The notes beneath the pieces are model-generated. The model saw only the letters and a program-made list of their open reading frames with translations. It was not told the origin of the DNA and did no database searches. This document shows, piece after piece, positions 15,237 to 23,805 of a stretch of 34,836 bases of DNA. The stretch covers positions 1 to 34,836 of IMG/VR virus record IMGVR_UViG_3300032086_001876, one strand, 5' to 3'. Every line of letters begins with the position of its first letter. Positions within the stretch are counted from its first letter, which is position 1. The stretch comes from a virus. Both the position numbers and the translations under genes were made by a program.

Positions 15237-17086
15237 TAGCTTGCAAGTAGACCACCGGGACGTTTTTGTTTGACCAGCTCTTGCTGCACTGCAACGCCTA
15301 TTGCCTTGCCAAGCTGTGACGCCTGAGCGCCATCGCCTTCTACAACAGAGCCTGAAGCGTCAACATTAACCGTCACGTTACCAACGCCACCACCTGAAGT
15401 CTCAACACCAAGGCGACCGCCACGACCACGGCGCAAGGGAAGCACGGCTTCAGGACCAGCCTCACCCATGAGCGCCATTGTTGGCCGGCCGATATAACCG
15501 CCCTTCGCATAAGGAACGATGCCGTTTTGAGCAAACACGTTGCCTTTAGCGCTTGGGATTAGATCCACAAGACTGCCCACACCCGACCGCAGGAACATGC
15601 TGGCAAATGTCCGCAGCAGGCCAGACAACGACTCGCCCAAAGACTTGGTGCCGTCAATAAGACCTTCAATCGCGCTTGTCATTTGATTCGCCAGCGTGTC
15701 TTTGACTTGATCAAGCGTGATCTTGTACTTGTCGGTTTTGTTGTTTAACTCTTCCTGCTGCTTAATTCTGTCTTGAATCCCAGCGTTGCCGCGAACTATT
15801 TCTTCAACATGGGCAGCAAGCTCAGGAGTAAGACCTTTCGTAAGATTTTCAACTTGGATGTCCAGCTCAACCTCTTCCCTCTTCCCTTCCAAGGTTGCAT
15901 CTAGCAAACGCCTTTCTTCTTTCAATGCAGCGAGCATTTCCATCACTTTGCCAGTTCGCCCAAGCCCTATCCCTAAAGCGTCTAGCGTAGTTTTGCCAGT
16001 TGTATCTTTTTCAGGCTTAGACCTATCAGGTGTAGGCAAAAACCCAGAAAGAGGCTGATCATCTTCTGTAAGGTCAACTGAGGTTGGAGTTGTTGCTCGG
16101 TTAATATCGCTGCGCAGCTGATCTCGCCGTTTCACTAATCCAGCAACCGTCCTCTCTATTTCATCAATAACGCCTTGTCTCGTAAAGCTTGGCGTTGTCT
16201 CTGCACGCATATCTTTGAGCGTCTTTCTGTAATGAGCCAAGGCTTTGTTGATGCCTTGAATTTGCAACGTATTTTTTGCAATCATGGCATCGTCACCAAT
16301 GCCAAAGAACTTGGCAAAGGCATCTGCCCCGTCACGGATAGTCTTGGTCAGATCAATAAAGCCTTGCGACAGCTCAATAAGACCAGGCAACAAATCGTCC
16401 AAGATCTGCATTTTGAGCCGATCCATCTCAATTCCAACCTTTGTGAGGTTGTCATTGAACGTCTCAGAGTTACGAGCAAAGTTCTCGCTTAACTCAAACC
16501 CAAACTCATCAAGAGCTTCTGAGCCACCGTTCAGCAACGTGATCATCTTTTGGCCAGAACGGCCAAAGATGTCCATTGCAACAGCAGCTTTTTCAGGACC
16601 GTTTGGCAGATCTTGGAACCGATCTGCAATATCAGAAAGCAGCTGGTCAGAGTCCTTAAGCGTGCCGTCTTGGTTCTTGACCGCGACGCCCAGCTTTGCG
16701 TATGCGTCGGCGTAAGTTGCAACACCTTCCGACGCCTCAACCTGCGTGCGGGCCAAAGTCCGCAGACCTGTTTCTAGATCGCTCTGACTAACGTCGGCGA
16801 GCTTGCCAGCGTTGACATACGCCAGCAGCTTGTCAGCGGCGATACCTGTCCTGGTGCTCAGCTTGCCGAACGCGTCAGCAGTATCGATTGCGCTTTTGCC
16901 AAGGGCGACAATTCCACCAACAGCAGCGATTGCAAACAGACCTTTGAAGGCTGCGCCGACGCCACGCACAGCCATCCCAAGATTTTTGGCTTTGCCCTCA
17001 ACCCCTTGCATTGAGTTGCCGAGGCGCTTGATATTGTTTTCGCCCTTGGTTTTGGCGTCTATTAGCAAGCCAAACTTGGCAGTCAT
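15236..17086 (-). CDS. H: Tape measure protein (lambda H-like)
   Basis: 616 residues. The N-terminal coiled region (MTAKFGLLIDAKTKGENNIK) precedes hydrophobic segments (about 45-65, AFKGLFAIAAVGGIVALG) and the tape-measure core with KSAIDTADAFGKLSTRTGIA and MDIFGRSGQKMITLLNGG. Long charged coiled-coil helices (about 270-430) follow, then VKDTLANQMTSAIEGLIDGT and a Gly-rich C-terminus (PYAKGGYIGRPTMALMGEAG) typical of the family. At roughly 0.15 nm per residue the tail would be near 90 nm, an estimate only. It lies directly after the frameshifted G/T chaperones that coat it before tube assembly. Confidence 0.93.
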   Translation of the reverse strand: MTAKFGLLIDAKTKGENNIKRLGNSMQGVEGKAKNLGMAVRGVGAAFKGLFAIAAVGGIVALGKSAIDTADAFGKLSTRTGIAADKLLAYVNAGKLADVSQSDLETGLRTLARTQVEASEGVATYADAYAKLGVAVKNQDGTLKDSDQLLSDIADRFQDLPNGPEKAAVAMDIFGRSGQKMITLLNGGSEALDEFGFELSENFARNSETFNDNLTKVGIEMDRLKMQILDDLLPGLIELSQGFIDLTKTIRDGADAFAKFFGIGDDAMIAKNTLQIQGINKALAHYRKTLKDMRAETTPSFTRQGVIDEIERTVAGLVKRRDQLRSDINRATTPTSVDLTEDDQPLSGFLPTPDRSKPEKDTTGKTTLDALGIGLGRTGKVMEMLAALKEERRLLDATLEGKREEVELDIQVENLTKGLTPELAAHVEEIVRGNAGIQDRIKQQEELNNKTDKYKITLDQVKDTLANQMTSAIEGLIDGTKSLGESLSGLLRTFASMFLRSGVGSLVDLIPSAKGNVFAQNGIVPYAKGGYIGRPTMALMGEAGPEAVLPLRRGRGGRLGVETSGGGVGNVTVNVDASGSVVEGDGAQASQLGKAIGVAVQQELVKQKRPGGLLAS

Positions 17087-17431
17087 TTACTTGCTCCTTT
17101 TGTTAAGGATCTTGACTGCCGCAGCCTCCATGACCTGCAAGTCCTCAAGCACGGCCAGCTGGTCATCAACTTCATACAGTCTAAACAGCCATTCAACAGC
17201 TGAATAGTCCAACCCGCAAACACCTGACATCGTCGTGCGCCACTGCGTCTGACAACGTAAAAACATCTCAACAGCAGGCCAGTTGTCAGGCCACACCTCG
17301 AAGTCTTCTACCTTTTTTGCCTTGCGCATGGCATTTATCTCACCAGGGTCCATCCCCTGGTCGAGAAGCTCTTGCACACTGTCCTCAAAGATCCCGCCGA
17401 GTTCGCCCCAATGCGAAACGGCGTCTTCTAG
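17087..17431 (-). CDS. T: Tail assembly chaperone T extension (made as -1 frameshift fusion GT)
   Basis: This reading frame has no convincing start of its own; its first internal start is a GTG at 17377. It joins to G by -1 slippage at AAAAAAC (17431-17437). In the shifted frame it continues KKLEDAVSHWGELGGIFEDS, then QELLDQGMDPGEINAMRKAK and FEVWPDNWPAVEMFLRCQTQ. The fusion GT is about 228 residues. In lambda GT binds the tape measure through its T part and brings tube subunits; the same is expected here. It ends at the tape measure start. Confidence 0.88.
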   Translation of the reverse strand, partial: LEDAVSHWGELGGIFEDSVQELLDQGMDPGEINAMRKAKKVEDFEVWPDNWPAVEMFLRCQTQWRTTMSGVCGLDYSAVEWLFRLYEVDDQLAVLEDLQVMEAAAVKILNKRSK

Positions 17432-17437
17432 TTTTTT
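17395..17437 (-). promoter_or_regulatory. Programmed -1 ribosomal frameshift signal
   Basis: The slippery heptamer A AAA AAC lies in the zero frame of G (AGA AAA AAC) one codon before its TAG stop. After a 7-base spacer a stem-loop forms on the mRNA: CGCCG pairs with CGGCG (outer), TTCGC pairs with GCGAA (inner), with a small internal bulge and an ATTGGG loop. Heptamer, spacing and stem all meet the standard for -1 frameshifting. Confidence 0.9.
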
Positions 17438-17772
17438 CTTTTAGCTCCCCGCTTGCTGTCCAAATATGCTCCAGCGATCGCTGCTGCAATCATTGGAACG
17501 TCTAGGAGTTGGTCGCGTGAGCTGATGCTGTAAGGCACTTGCTCACCGTCTTCATCCTCAATACCAGTCCAGCCCATAATGACTTCACGGGCGATTTCGA
17601 CATCAGACAAGCTGCCCTCTGCGCTCAAATCCGCAATTTCTATAAGACGGCTTTGAGTGAGGTCCTTGAATTCAACATCAAAAGTGACCCGCTGGTGTTT
17701 GCCCCCATCAACAGGGACATCCACAGATACGGGCCACTTGTAGCAGTTTGACTTTTTAAGGACAAAGCCCAT
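17428..17772 (-). CDS. G: Tail assembly chaperone G-like
   Basis: 114 residues. It starts MGFVLKKSNCYKWPVSVDVP, has an acidic helical centre (LSAEGSLSDVEIAREVIMGW) and ends with a basic AKRKN just before TAG. It is made alone in excess and, by frameshift at its last codons, as GT. Position between the tube protein and tape measure is the invariant siphophage arrangement. It keeps the tape measure soluble until the tube grows around it. It follows the tube gene after five bases. Confidence 0.9.
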   Translation of the reverse strand: MGFVLKKSNCYKWPVSVDVPVDGGKHQRVTFDVEFKDLTQSRLIEIADLSAEGSLSDVEIAREVIMGWTGIEDEDGEQVPYSISSRDQLLDVPMIAAAIAGAYLDSKRGAKRKN

Positions 17773-17777
17773 AAAAA

Positions 17778-18722
17778 TTAGGTGAAGGCGAGGCTAACCT
17801 CGTCGTTTCCACTAGAACTAGGCACCATAGTAGTAGGGATGTTTAACATCACCATGCCTTGATCCTCAGAATAGGTCGGATTACCAAGCGACAGCCCGCT
17901 AGTAGGTGCAGTCAGCGTGATGATGTTGCCAGCGGTAGCCCCGTGAACGATGCTGAGGTTGCCTGAAGTGCCTGCGACAGCAAGAGCAAAGAAATCTTTG
18001 GTGGCAAGTGTCGGGGCCTCAATCACAAAGTTTGCAGTAGCTGAGCGATTAGTGATCAGCACTTCCTTTGTTGAATTAACAAGCTCTCGATAAACAACCT
18101 CGTTCCCAACATCGATCTCAGCAGACTGCAAGGCCAAGTTGGTTGCAGAGAAAAGCGTGAAAGACGTTGTGTTGGTGTCGTTAAAGATCTCAGGGTCTGC
18201 CTGATTGCTAAACGTCTGAGACGGTGATGCAGTATCAGTCGGAGCGTTGTATTGACCTGTGAGAGTGAAGTTAAAAACAGGTATCTGGTTTGCGTTCAAG
18301 CTGATCGTGTATGTCCCCCGGCAACCAGTGACAATGTGACGCAGGCCGTCGGTATCGTAGTGAATTGTGCATGACTCAAAACCAGTCGAGCGCGGCACAT
18401 AGGTCACAGAGGTATTGGCAACTGTGGTGGGGTTCATCCCACAGGCCCTCAGAATCGGGTCATATTTAGGAGCAGTGCCGGCAGTCCCAGAGCCTGCATA
18501 CTCAACTTCAAAGCTGACAACTACGCGGGTGTTGGCAATCAGCTGCGGGCTGTTGCCAAGATAGCTGCGGATAAGGTCACGAGACAAAACCTCAGACTCA
18601 GCCGGCTGAATTTCAAGATTGCGCAGTTTGATGGAATCAGCGCTGCCCGTAGGAGTTGGATCAGTGCCGTAAACCGACTCAATCTTAGCAAGAGCGCTCC
18701 TTACGCGATAAAGCTTAGCCAT
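17778..18722 (-). CDS. V: Major tail tube protein (lambda V-like)
   Basis: 314 residues. It opens MAKLYRVRSALAKIESVYGT and has LEIQPAESEVLSRDLIRSYL, FEVEYAGSGTAGTAPKYDPI, LRACGMNPTTVANTSVTYVP and NQIPVFNFTLTGQYNAPTDT, the pattern of siphophage tube proteins. A C-terminal beta domain (about 230-314) resembles the Ig-like extension of some tubes. It is placed between the terminator-protein gene and the chaperones. It follows a 68-base gap (18723-18790) containing a 10-bp palindrome AGCCATGGCT and AT-rich sequence; I cannot assign a promoter there with confidence. Confidence 0.88.
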   Translation of the reverse strand: MAKLYRVRSALAKIESVYGTDPTPTGSADSIKLRNLEIQPAESEVLSRDLIRSYLGNSPQLIANTRVVVSFEVEYAGSGTAGTAPKYDPILRACGMNPTTVANTSVTYVPRSTGFESCTIHYDTDGLRHIVTGCRGTYTISLNANQIPVFNFTLTGQYNAPTDTASPSQTFSNQADPEIFNDTNTTSFTLFSATNLALQSAEIDVGNEVVYRELVNSTKEVLITNRSATANFVIEAPTLATKDFFALAVAGTSGNLSIVHGATAGNIITLTAPTSGLSLGNPTYSEDQGMVMLNIPTTMVPSSSGNDEVSLAFT

Positions 18723-18790
18723 CGTTCAGAGCCTCAAGAGTAAACGGGTTTCTGCAATTAGTTTAATTCAACTGGTCGCCTAAGCCATGG

Positions 18791-19210
18791 CTAAGCCGCC
18801 GTTAAGTCCTCTCGGTCTGTCCGGTACTTGACCACAAAATCCATGGCTACGACACCGAGCGGCACGTCTGCATCAAAAAACTCAAAGGTAGTCGTGTCTG
18901 CATCGATGTCTAAGGCGTATCCGTTCACGGTTGGATCAGCCATGATCTTGCTGTGAACCTCCTCAACAAACGCATCAGCAGCGTTGCCTGGAGCATCGTT
19001 GCGAACAAAGACTGAACACCTAACCCTTAGGTTCCACATAGTCTTGACGAAAGAATCCTCGTTCGGATCGTCAGAGACCGGCTCTAAAACAATGGCAGGG
19101 ACTTCGCCACGGGCCAAAGGCGTTGTTTTGACGCGGTAAACGTCAACGCCTGAAATTGCGTCTAGGTTTGTTTTTAGACGGGCCAGGATGTTTTCGCGGC
19201 GGGTTGTCAT
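18791..19210 (-). CDS. U: Tail terminator protein (lambda U-like)
   Basis: 139 residues, near lambda U (131). MTTRRENILARLKTNLDAIS opens a small alpha/beta fold, with VPAIVLEPVSDDPNEDSF, LRVRCSVFVRNDAPGNAADA and VPLGVVAMDFVVKYRTDRED. This is the gpU/tail-terminator pattern: a ring that stops tube growth and binds the head. It is coupled to the FII-like gene by ATGA and precedes the tube gene. Some family members are annotated as minor tail protein U or head-tail closure; placement favours tail terminator. Confidence 0.82.
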   Translation of the reverse strand: MTTRRENILARLKTNLDAISGVDVYRVKTTPLARGEVPAIVLEPVSDDPNEDSFVKTMWNLRVRCSVFVRNDAPGNAADAFVEEVHSKIMADPTVNGYALDIDADTTTFEFFDADVPLGVVAMDFVVKYRTDREDLTAA

Positions 19211-19500
19211 ACCTTCTGCAGCGAGATCTCACAGAACAAGCCGTCATCAATCAATCGGGTCTCTCGGACCTTGTAGGCAACAGAATTGACGGTGATGCTG
19301 GTGCCTGCTGTAAGGGTGCCAAAGTCAGAGGCCTTGGCGGTGATTTGGTAGTCAGTACTGAGCACCATGTCACCGGCCAAGACTTGACTGGGCTCATCAA
19401 GGATCACATTGGCTGTCGTTGCGCCTGACGTTGCAGACACACCAAACGGATCGTCAAGAAAGACGCCTAGATCAGTTGCGAGAAAATCAGCTAGCGCCAT
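19207..19500 (-). CDS. Head-tail joining protein (lambda FII-like)
   Basis: 97 residues from ATG at 19500 (MALADFLATDLGVFLDDPFG). It continues ATTANVILDEPSQVLAGDM and ends with VNSVAYKVRETRLIDDGLFC, the beta-barrel pattern of gpFII: an aspartate-rich start, a strand ending in a polar turn, and a Cys-containing end. A longer reading upstream lies antisense to nothing and overlaps the small head gene. It forms the head's connector surface to which the tail binds. Confidence 0.8.
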   Translation of the reverse strand: MALADFLATDLGVFLDDPFGVSATSGATTANVILDEPSQVLAGDMVLSTDYQITAKASDFGTLTAGTSITVNSVAYKVRETRLIDDGLFCEISLQKV

Positions 19501-19666
19501 CAGCCTTAGCTTTGCGCTTTGCTTTGGGCTTTGCAGGTGCTGCGACCTCGACTGCTTTACCCATGCGGATGAGCAGTGCGCCGTCAGAGTCCGACACGTC
19601 ATAAGACTGGCCAGCCTCTAAGGCTTTGCCAGATGCCATGACGTTTCTAGTGCAGGTGATTTGCAT
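19487..19666 (-). CDS. Small head-region protein, 59 aa
   Basis: The product begins MQITCTRNVMASGKALEAGQ and has SYDVSDSDGALLIRMGKAVE followed by a basic Ala/Lys/Pro tail. The K-x-L-E-A-G-x-x-Y-D-V-S-D-x-x-A-x-x-L-I-x-x-G-K-A pattern is familiar from short phage proteins beside the capsid gene; its place matches lambda FI, though it is not an obvious FI homologue. It overlaps the FII-like gene by 14 bases. A strong terminator lies between it and the capsid gene upstream. Confidence 0.72.
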   Translation of the reverse strand: MQITCTRNVMASGKALEAGQSYDVSDSDGALLIRMGKAVEVAAPAKPKAKRKAKADGAS

Positions 19667-19669
19667 AAG

Positions 19670-19696
19670 AAAAAAAGGGGACCGTTGCCGGCCCCC
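19670..19696 (-). terminator. Strong terminator downstream of the capsid gene
   Basis: On the minus strand GGGGGCC, loop GGCAAC, GGTCCCC forms a 7-bp stem (one G-T pair) followed by seven or eight T. It starts 10 bases after the capsid stop codon, between the capsid gene and the small head gene. This would reduce transcription into the tail genes, a common way to raise capsid over tail product. Confidence 0.85.
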
Positions 19697-19705
19697 TCCC
19701 CGTTA

Positions 19706-22234
19706 TCAAGCGGTGGTGATGTCCTCGATTGAGGCAAAGGCAGATGCCTGACGCACTGCAACATCGAAAGTGATGATGCCGCGAACCGAGGTCAGAGCCT
19801 TGCTGAAGTCATCGGAGTCAGTGCCCACGGTGATTTCAAGGCCGTTGCCGTAGAAGCCGAGCATTGCCTGGCTGAAGTCACCAGCAACCAGAGCGGAGCA
19901 CACGCTGGAGCTAGTGCCCTTGGTCAGGTTGGAGGGCACAGCGTTGGTGACGGCGATCGGGTAGCCGTTCAGGGTCAGAGGCGTGGGGCCACGACCAACA
20001 GCCTGCAGATCGGTGTTGTAAAGGAAAGCACCGTCGGTGGTGGTAGAACCACCAGCGCGGAGTTTCTTCAGGCCACCCATCACCTTGGCGTTGGTGACAT
20101 AAGCCATGTTCGGGCCGAAAGCGTTGTCCTGGGTGACTTCAGTCTCCAGGTCAACGATCTTCTCCATGGTGATGGCACCGCCGTTGGTGCCCATGGCCAC
20201 AGAGCCGATGCCGCTGGTGTTGCGGATGCCGGTGGGCTGACCGGAGGAACCGGAACCGTTGAGCACTGCAGAGTCAACAGCAGCGTTGATACCGTCAGTC
20301 AGATCGCGACGAATCAGCTCCTCAATGCCAGGGGTTGCCTGCAGCAGCGTTTGACGGCTGTAGCGGCTCAATGCAGCCAAGTTCTTGGGCGACATTGAAA
20401 TTTGGTCGAATGTCGATTCCGACTGCGTGATTGCAGTGGTCTCGTTCGCCAGGTAATAGGTAGATGCGACTCCACTCCTTCGCGGAATTGCCACATCACC
20501 GACCAGACCGGTCAGGGTGCGGACGCCAAGGCCAACAACAGGGGAGGAGTTCCGCAGAGCCTCGATGAAGTCATCGGCCAGCAGATCGGTCGCGACAAGA
20601 TTCCCTCCCGTCGTCGCACCGCTTGTCACGTACGTCGCCCGTTGAGACAGGGCAGAGAACGGAACAAAGAAGGAACGCTCACCAGTGGCGCTAAGACCGG
20701 AAGTGCGTGCAACTTCCTGGCTCAGTTCACGAACAAGACCAGCACCATGAGAGGACCAGTCGCCAGTGATCAGGGCACGAACGCCGTCGATCATTGAATA
20801 ACGCTCTTGCACTGACTGACCGAGGTCAACAGGTGCCACGGTCTCGACAGGCTTAGCGCCGATCTTCTCAAGCACAGCCTCACGGGCCACGTCCAGAGAT
20901 GCGCCGTTGTCGATCAGCTGCTCAGCAAGGTCACGCATATCGTGCTTGCCGCACAACTCTTGAATGTTGCGGATGCGGTTGCGCTCTGCAGAAGCTGCCT
21001 TTTTAGAAGCTTCATCGCGCACCACATTGATGTCGGGTGCTGTGGACATTTGATTCTCAGAATCGGGTGAACTTTGTGGTGCGACGCGAGCCGCAGAATC
21101 CGCCGTAATGGCTTCTTCTTTCTCGATTGTAGTAGTGGGAAGCAAGGATCTTCCTACCCCAATCTTGGGATCGGCAGGCACGCTGACGATGGAAACTTCG
21201 TAAGGCTCCCAGTTCGTCGCTACAAACTCATTGTTCCGCTCTTCCATCTCCTTAATCCTGTATCCAACGCTGATATTTCTCATCACGCCATCTTTGACAT
21301 CCGTCAAAATTTCCTGCGCAAAAGAGTTACGGCTAAACCGCACTCGGCTGTAGCCCTTCCTTTTGTCCTTGTCTAAGTAGGCACGCTCAACAACACCGAT
21401 CGGTCGATCCATGTCGTGATTGAACAGCAGCGGTGCGCCGTCGTTAAGTCGGCCAAGGTCAGCTGCGCCATCCTCGTGGCTCAGCACCTCCATGCCAAAA
21501 GCTCGCTCTACTGGATATTCAGAGCTGAAGCTGAACTCCATCACGCGGTCTTCCTGCTCCTCAAACTTTGTTTCGCCAGCCCGCTTGTAAAGGGTGGGTG
21601 CGTAACGCAGAGCAGCAATCTTGGTCAGCGTTGAGAAGCGGTGAGCAACCTGCACATCGGTTGCCTCATTGCCTTCATCGGTCTCGCGATAAACCGTAAT
21701 CAGTGCAGCAGGATCATCCTCGTCACCATTCACGGTGAACTCAGAATCAGGAACATTGATTGTGCCGTCACGCTCAATGCGATCAATGCGGCCCTGTGCA
21801 GTGCCACCTGAGCTGTTCCAACGCACAAAGTCTCCGACGCTAAGTTCGTCGGGCTCGGCCCTTACTTGCGATTCGTCGGACATAGTACGTTCGCGGATTT
21901 CTTTAATTCTATCCGCCTTGTTAGTAGCCCACACCTGCCCTGGGTCTCCGCCCCACGCAGCCCACGCCACACGGCCATTAGATGGGTAGCCGTCTTCTCC
22001 AGGCGAAAAACCTTCGCCTTGTTTGTCTACGGCGTGTCTGGCGAACCAAGCCGACATTTGGATCACAACAGAAGCTGACAGTTCATCGCCGCTCAGGATC
22101 TGCGTGGCTCTGCGTGCCGCAACTTCAGTGCCGCCAGATTCACCGTCAGCCTTCCAATCGCGATGTCGCTGCGCCTCTTCCCTCATGCCCTCAGTAGGCA
22201 TTAGGTCGATCTCTGTGCCGTTAATAGTTGCCAA
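19706..22234 (-). CDS. Prohead protease-major capsid fusion with N-terminal accessory domains
   Basis: 842 residues from TTG at 22234. Residues 20-110 are a small domain seen in phage head proteins (HRDWKADGESGG; MSAWFARHAVDKQGEG; GYPSNGRVAWAAWGGDPG). Residues 130-205 form a tudor-like domain (SVGDFVRWNSSGGTAQGRID). Residues 240-360 are the S78/U35 prohead serine protease with His273 (LFNHD) and Ser322 (MRNISVGY). A helical scaffold-like link (about 370-475) is followed by the HK97-fold capsid (about 480-842; TSGATTGGNLVATDLLADDF; LNGSGSSGQPTGIRN). Protease-scaffold-capsid fusions are known; the added domains are unusual. TTG is chosen because GGAGG (22241-22245) lies 6 bases upstream; the first ATG would overlap deep into the portal gene. 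Confidence 0.9.
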   Translation of the reverse strand: MATINGTEIDLMPTEGMREEAQRHRDWKADGESGGTEVAARRATQILSGDELSASVVIQMSAWFARHAVDKQGEGFSPGEDGYPSNGRVAWAAWGGDPGQVWATNKADRIKEIRERTMSDESQVRAEPDELSVGDFVRWNSSGGTAQGRIDRIERDGTINVPDSEFTVNGDEDDPAALITVYRETDEGNEATDVQVAHRFSTLTKIAALRYAPTLYKRAGETKFEEQEDRVMEFSFSSEYPVERAFGMEVLSHEDGAADLGRLNDGAPLLFNHDMDRPIGVVERAYLDKDKRKGYSRVRFSRNSFAQEILTDVKDGVMRNISVGYRIKEMEERNNEFVATNWEPYEVSIVSVPADPKIGVGRSLLPTTTIEKEEAITADSAARVAPQSSPDSENQMSTAPDINVVRDEASKKAASAERNRIRNIQELCGKHDMRDLAEQLIDNGASLDVAREAVLEKIGAKPVETVAPVDLGQSVQERYSMIDGVRALITGDWSSHGAGLVRELSQEVARTSGLSATGERSFFVPFSALSQRATYVTSGATTGGNLVATDLLADDFIEALRNSSPVVGLGVRTLTGLVGDVAIPRRSGVASTYYLANETTAITQSESTFDQISMSPKNLAALSRYSRQTLLQATPGIEELIRRDLTDGINAAVDSAVLNGSGSSGQPTGIRNTSGIGSVAMGTNGGAITMEKIVDLETEVTQDNAFGPNMAYVTNAKVMGGLKKLRAGGSTTTDGAFLYNTDLQAVGRGPTPLTLNGYPIAVTNAVPSNLTKGTSSSVCSALVAGDFSQAMLGFYGNGLEITVGTDSDDFSKALTSVRGIITFDVAVRQASAFASIEDITTA

Positions 22235-23804
22235 GATCTTCCTCCGCAACGTTCTCTGCATCCTCGCCACCAGGCGCAGGCGTGTCACCAAAGGCGTCGA
22301 TGGTGTTGGCCGGCTTGTACTGGCTAGCGCCGCTGCCATTCACAGCAGACGGGTCGGTGTCCGTGATGATGTTCATCTCGTCGAGCTTGGCCAGCTCTGA
22401 CTGACGGGCGACCAAGAACTCATCAAAGTCCCCACCGTTTTCAGCCACGCAATCAGCAAGGGTCTTGAATCCGCTACGCACTGCTGCCTTCTGTGCAGCG
22501 ATTTCTTTCTGCGGGTCAACGTAGTGGTAGCCCCTGCAGACCCAGCGCACAGCCTCGTAACGCTCAGGCTCAGTCTCGTAAGTAGGCAGATTTAGTGCGC
22601 CACTAAGCACAGCCATCTCAAGCCAAGCGTCATAGATCGGCTGATAAAACTGGTCTTTCATCATCTGCTGAATGGATCGCCAGTTGTCGCGGTCCTGCAG
22701 TAAAGCGAGTCGTGATGAAGAATAATTTGACTGTGAATAATCGTTTGACAGGACTTCGTAGCTGCAGCCGACACCCGCACCGAGTGCCCTGAGCTGTGCC
22801 CTAAGGAACGGCTCATACTCGCCAGTAGGCGAATCCATGTCAGGAATGGTGACCGTTTCGCCTGGCTGCAGGTACTTGAATTGCCCAGGCTCAAAGCCTG
22901 TTACCCGCTGTTCGTCATAGATCTCGCCGCCTGGATCAAGCTCACCCTCCGGTGATTGAATGAATCCCATCAGAGCAGAACTTGCACGAGCACGCACAAC
23001 ACTTGCCTGTTCCCAACCATCTAGGTGGTGCATCCTCTGCATCGCAGATGCAAGCCACGGCACTCCACGGGTCTGGCCAGGACGTGCAGATGTCCGGTCA
23101 AACAGATGGATTACATCTTTGGCCGGAACAATGATGTGGCGCTTGCCAGGTTCCCGCGTAGGGAAAGCAGTATCACCAGGGTGACGGCTCAGGAAGGCGT
23201 AGCTGACAGGCCGGCCAAACTTGTCCAGCTCAACGCCAAGTTTCCAAACGTTGCCAGGCTTGGTTGCAGGGCTGTTGTAGTCCTCGTCAAGCTGATCAGC
23301 CTCAAGCACTTCAAGGGCAAAGCTGACTTTGCTGCGGCCAAACTTCTGCCGCACCATGCGGATAAACACTTCGCCGCTCTCGCACATTGACGAGACAGCA
23401 AGCTTTTCAATATCGGCAAAACACAGCTGGCCTGCAGTATTGCAGCTGTCCTTACGGCCCCACATCGACCAAGCTTTTTCAATCTGCTCGTTAATGCGGG
23501 TGTCGAGCCTGCCGCCACGCTGACGCATCACCTGCGCTTGCAGCCTGACGCCTGTCCCCACAACAGAGTTGCGGACAACGCGGACAGCAGACTTTGCATA
23601 GTCGTTGTCGCGTACAAGCTGACGCGACCTAGACCGCAGGCGCTTCAAGCTGCCCTTAATTTCTTGGTCAGCAGAGGTAACAGAGGTGACCCAATCAGCA
23701 GTCAGGCGACTGGCCTGGGCACCGCCAAACATGCGAGCGCGTGGCCGTGCAATCGGCTCAGGATTAGTGCGCCACAGTTCGCGCCATGCAGAACGGATAC
23801 CCAT
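22221..23804 (-). CDS. Portal protein (lambda B-like)
   Basis: 527 residues, close to lambda B (533). It starts MGIRSAWRELWRTNPEPIAR, has LTADWVTSVTSADQEIKGSL, LVRDNDYAKSAVRVVRNSVV, HLFDRTSARPGQTRGVPWLA, and LRALGAGVGCSYEVLSNDYS with SSSRLALLQDRDNW, all landmarks of the lambda-type portal. Shine-Dalgarno GAGG lies 7 bases from the ATG. It forms the dodecameric ring for DNA packaging and the head-tail joint. The C-terminus (ENVAEEDLGNY) overlaps the TTG start of the capsid fusion. Confidence 0.95.
   Translation of the reverse strand: MGIRSAWRELWRTNPEPIARPRARMFGGAQASRLTADWVTSVTSADQEIKGSLKRLRSRSRQLVRDNDYAKSAVRVVRNSVVGTGVRLQAQVMRQRGGRLDTRINEQIEKAWSMWGRKDSCNTAGQLCFADIEKLAVSSMCESGEVFIRMVRQKFGRSKVSFALEVLEADQLDEDYNSPATKPGNVWKLGVELDKFGRPVSYAFLSRHPGDTAFPTREPGKRHIIVPAKDVIHLFDRTSARPGQTRGVPWLASAMQRMHHLDGWEQASVVRARASSALMGFIQSPEGELDPGGEIYDEQRVTGFEPGQFKYLQPGETVTIPDMDSPTGEYEPFLRAQLRALGAGVGCSYEVLSNDYSQSNYSSSRLALLQDRDNWRSIQQMMKDQFYQPIYDAWLEMAVLSGALNLPTYETEPERYEAVRWVCRGYHYVDPQKEIAAQKAAVRSGFKTLADCVAENGGDFDEFLVARQSELAKLDEMNIITDTDPSAVNGSGASQYKPANTIDAFGDTPAPGGEDAENVAEEDLGNY
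22241..22245 (-). promoter_or_regulatory. Shine-Dalgarno deciding the TTG start of the capsid fusion
   Basis: GGAGG followed by six bases and TTG on the minus strand. It lies in the last codons of the portal gene, so capsid translation is coupled to the portal's end. Confidence 0.75.
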
Positions 23805-23805
23805 G

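Noticed and set aside
17316-17377. Independent start of the T gene at a GTG
   Set aside because: The frame is open upstream to the slippery heptamer with a protein-like sequence, so it is made as a frameshift fusion.
21735-22400. Several plus-strand open frames opposite the portal and capsid genes
   Set aside because: They lie antisense to strongly supported virion proteins and show no protein-like features.
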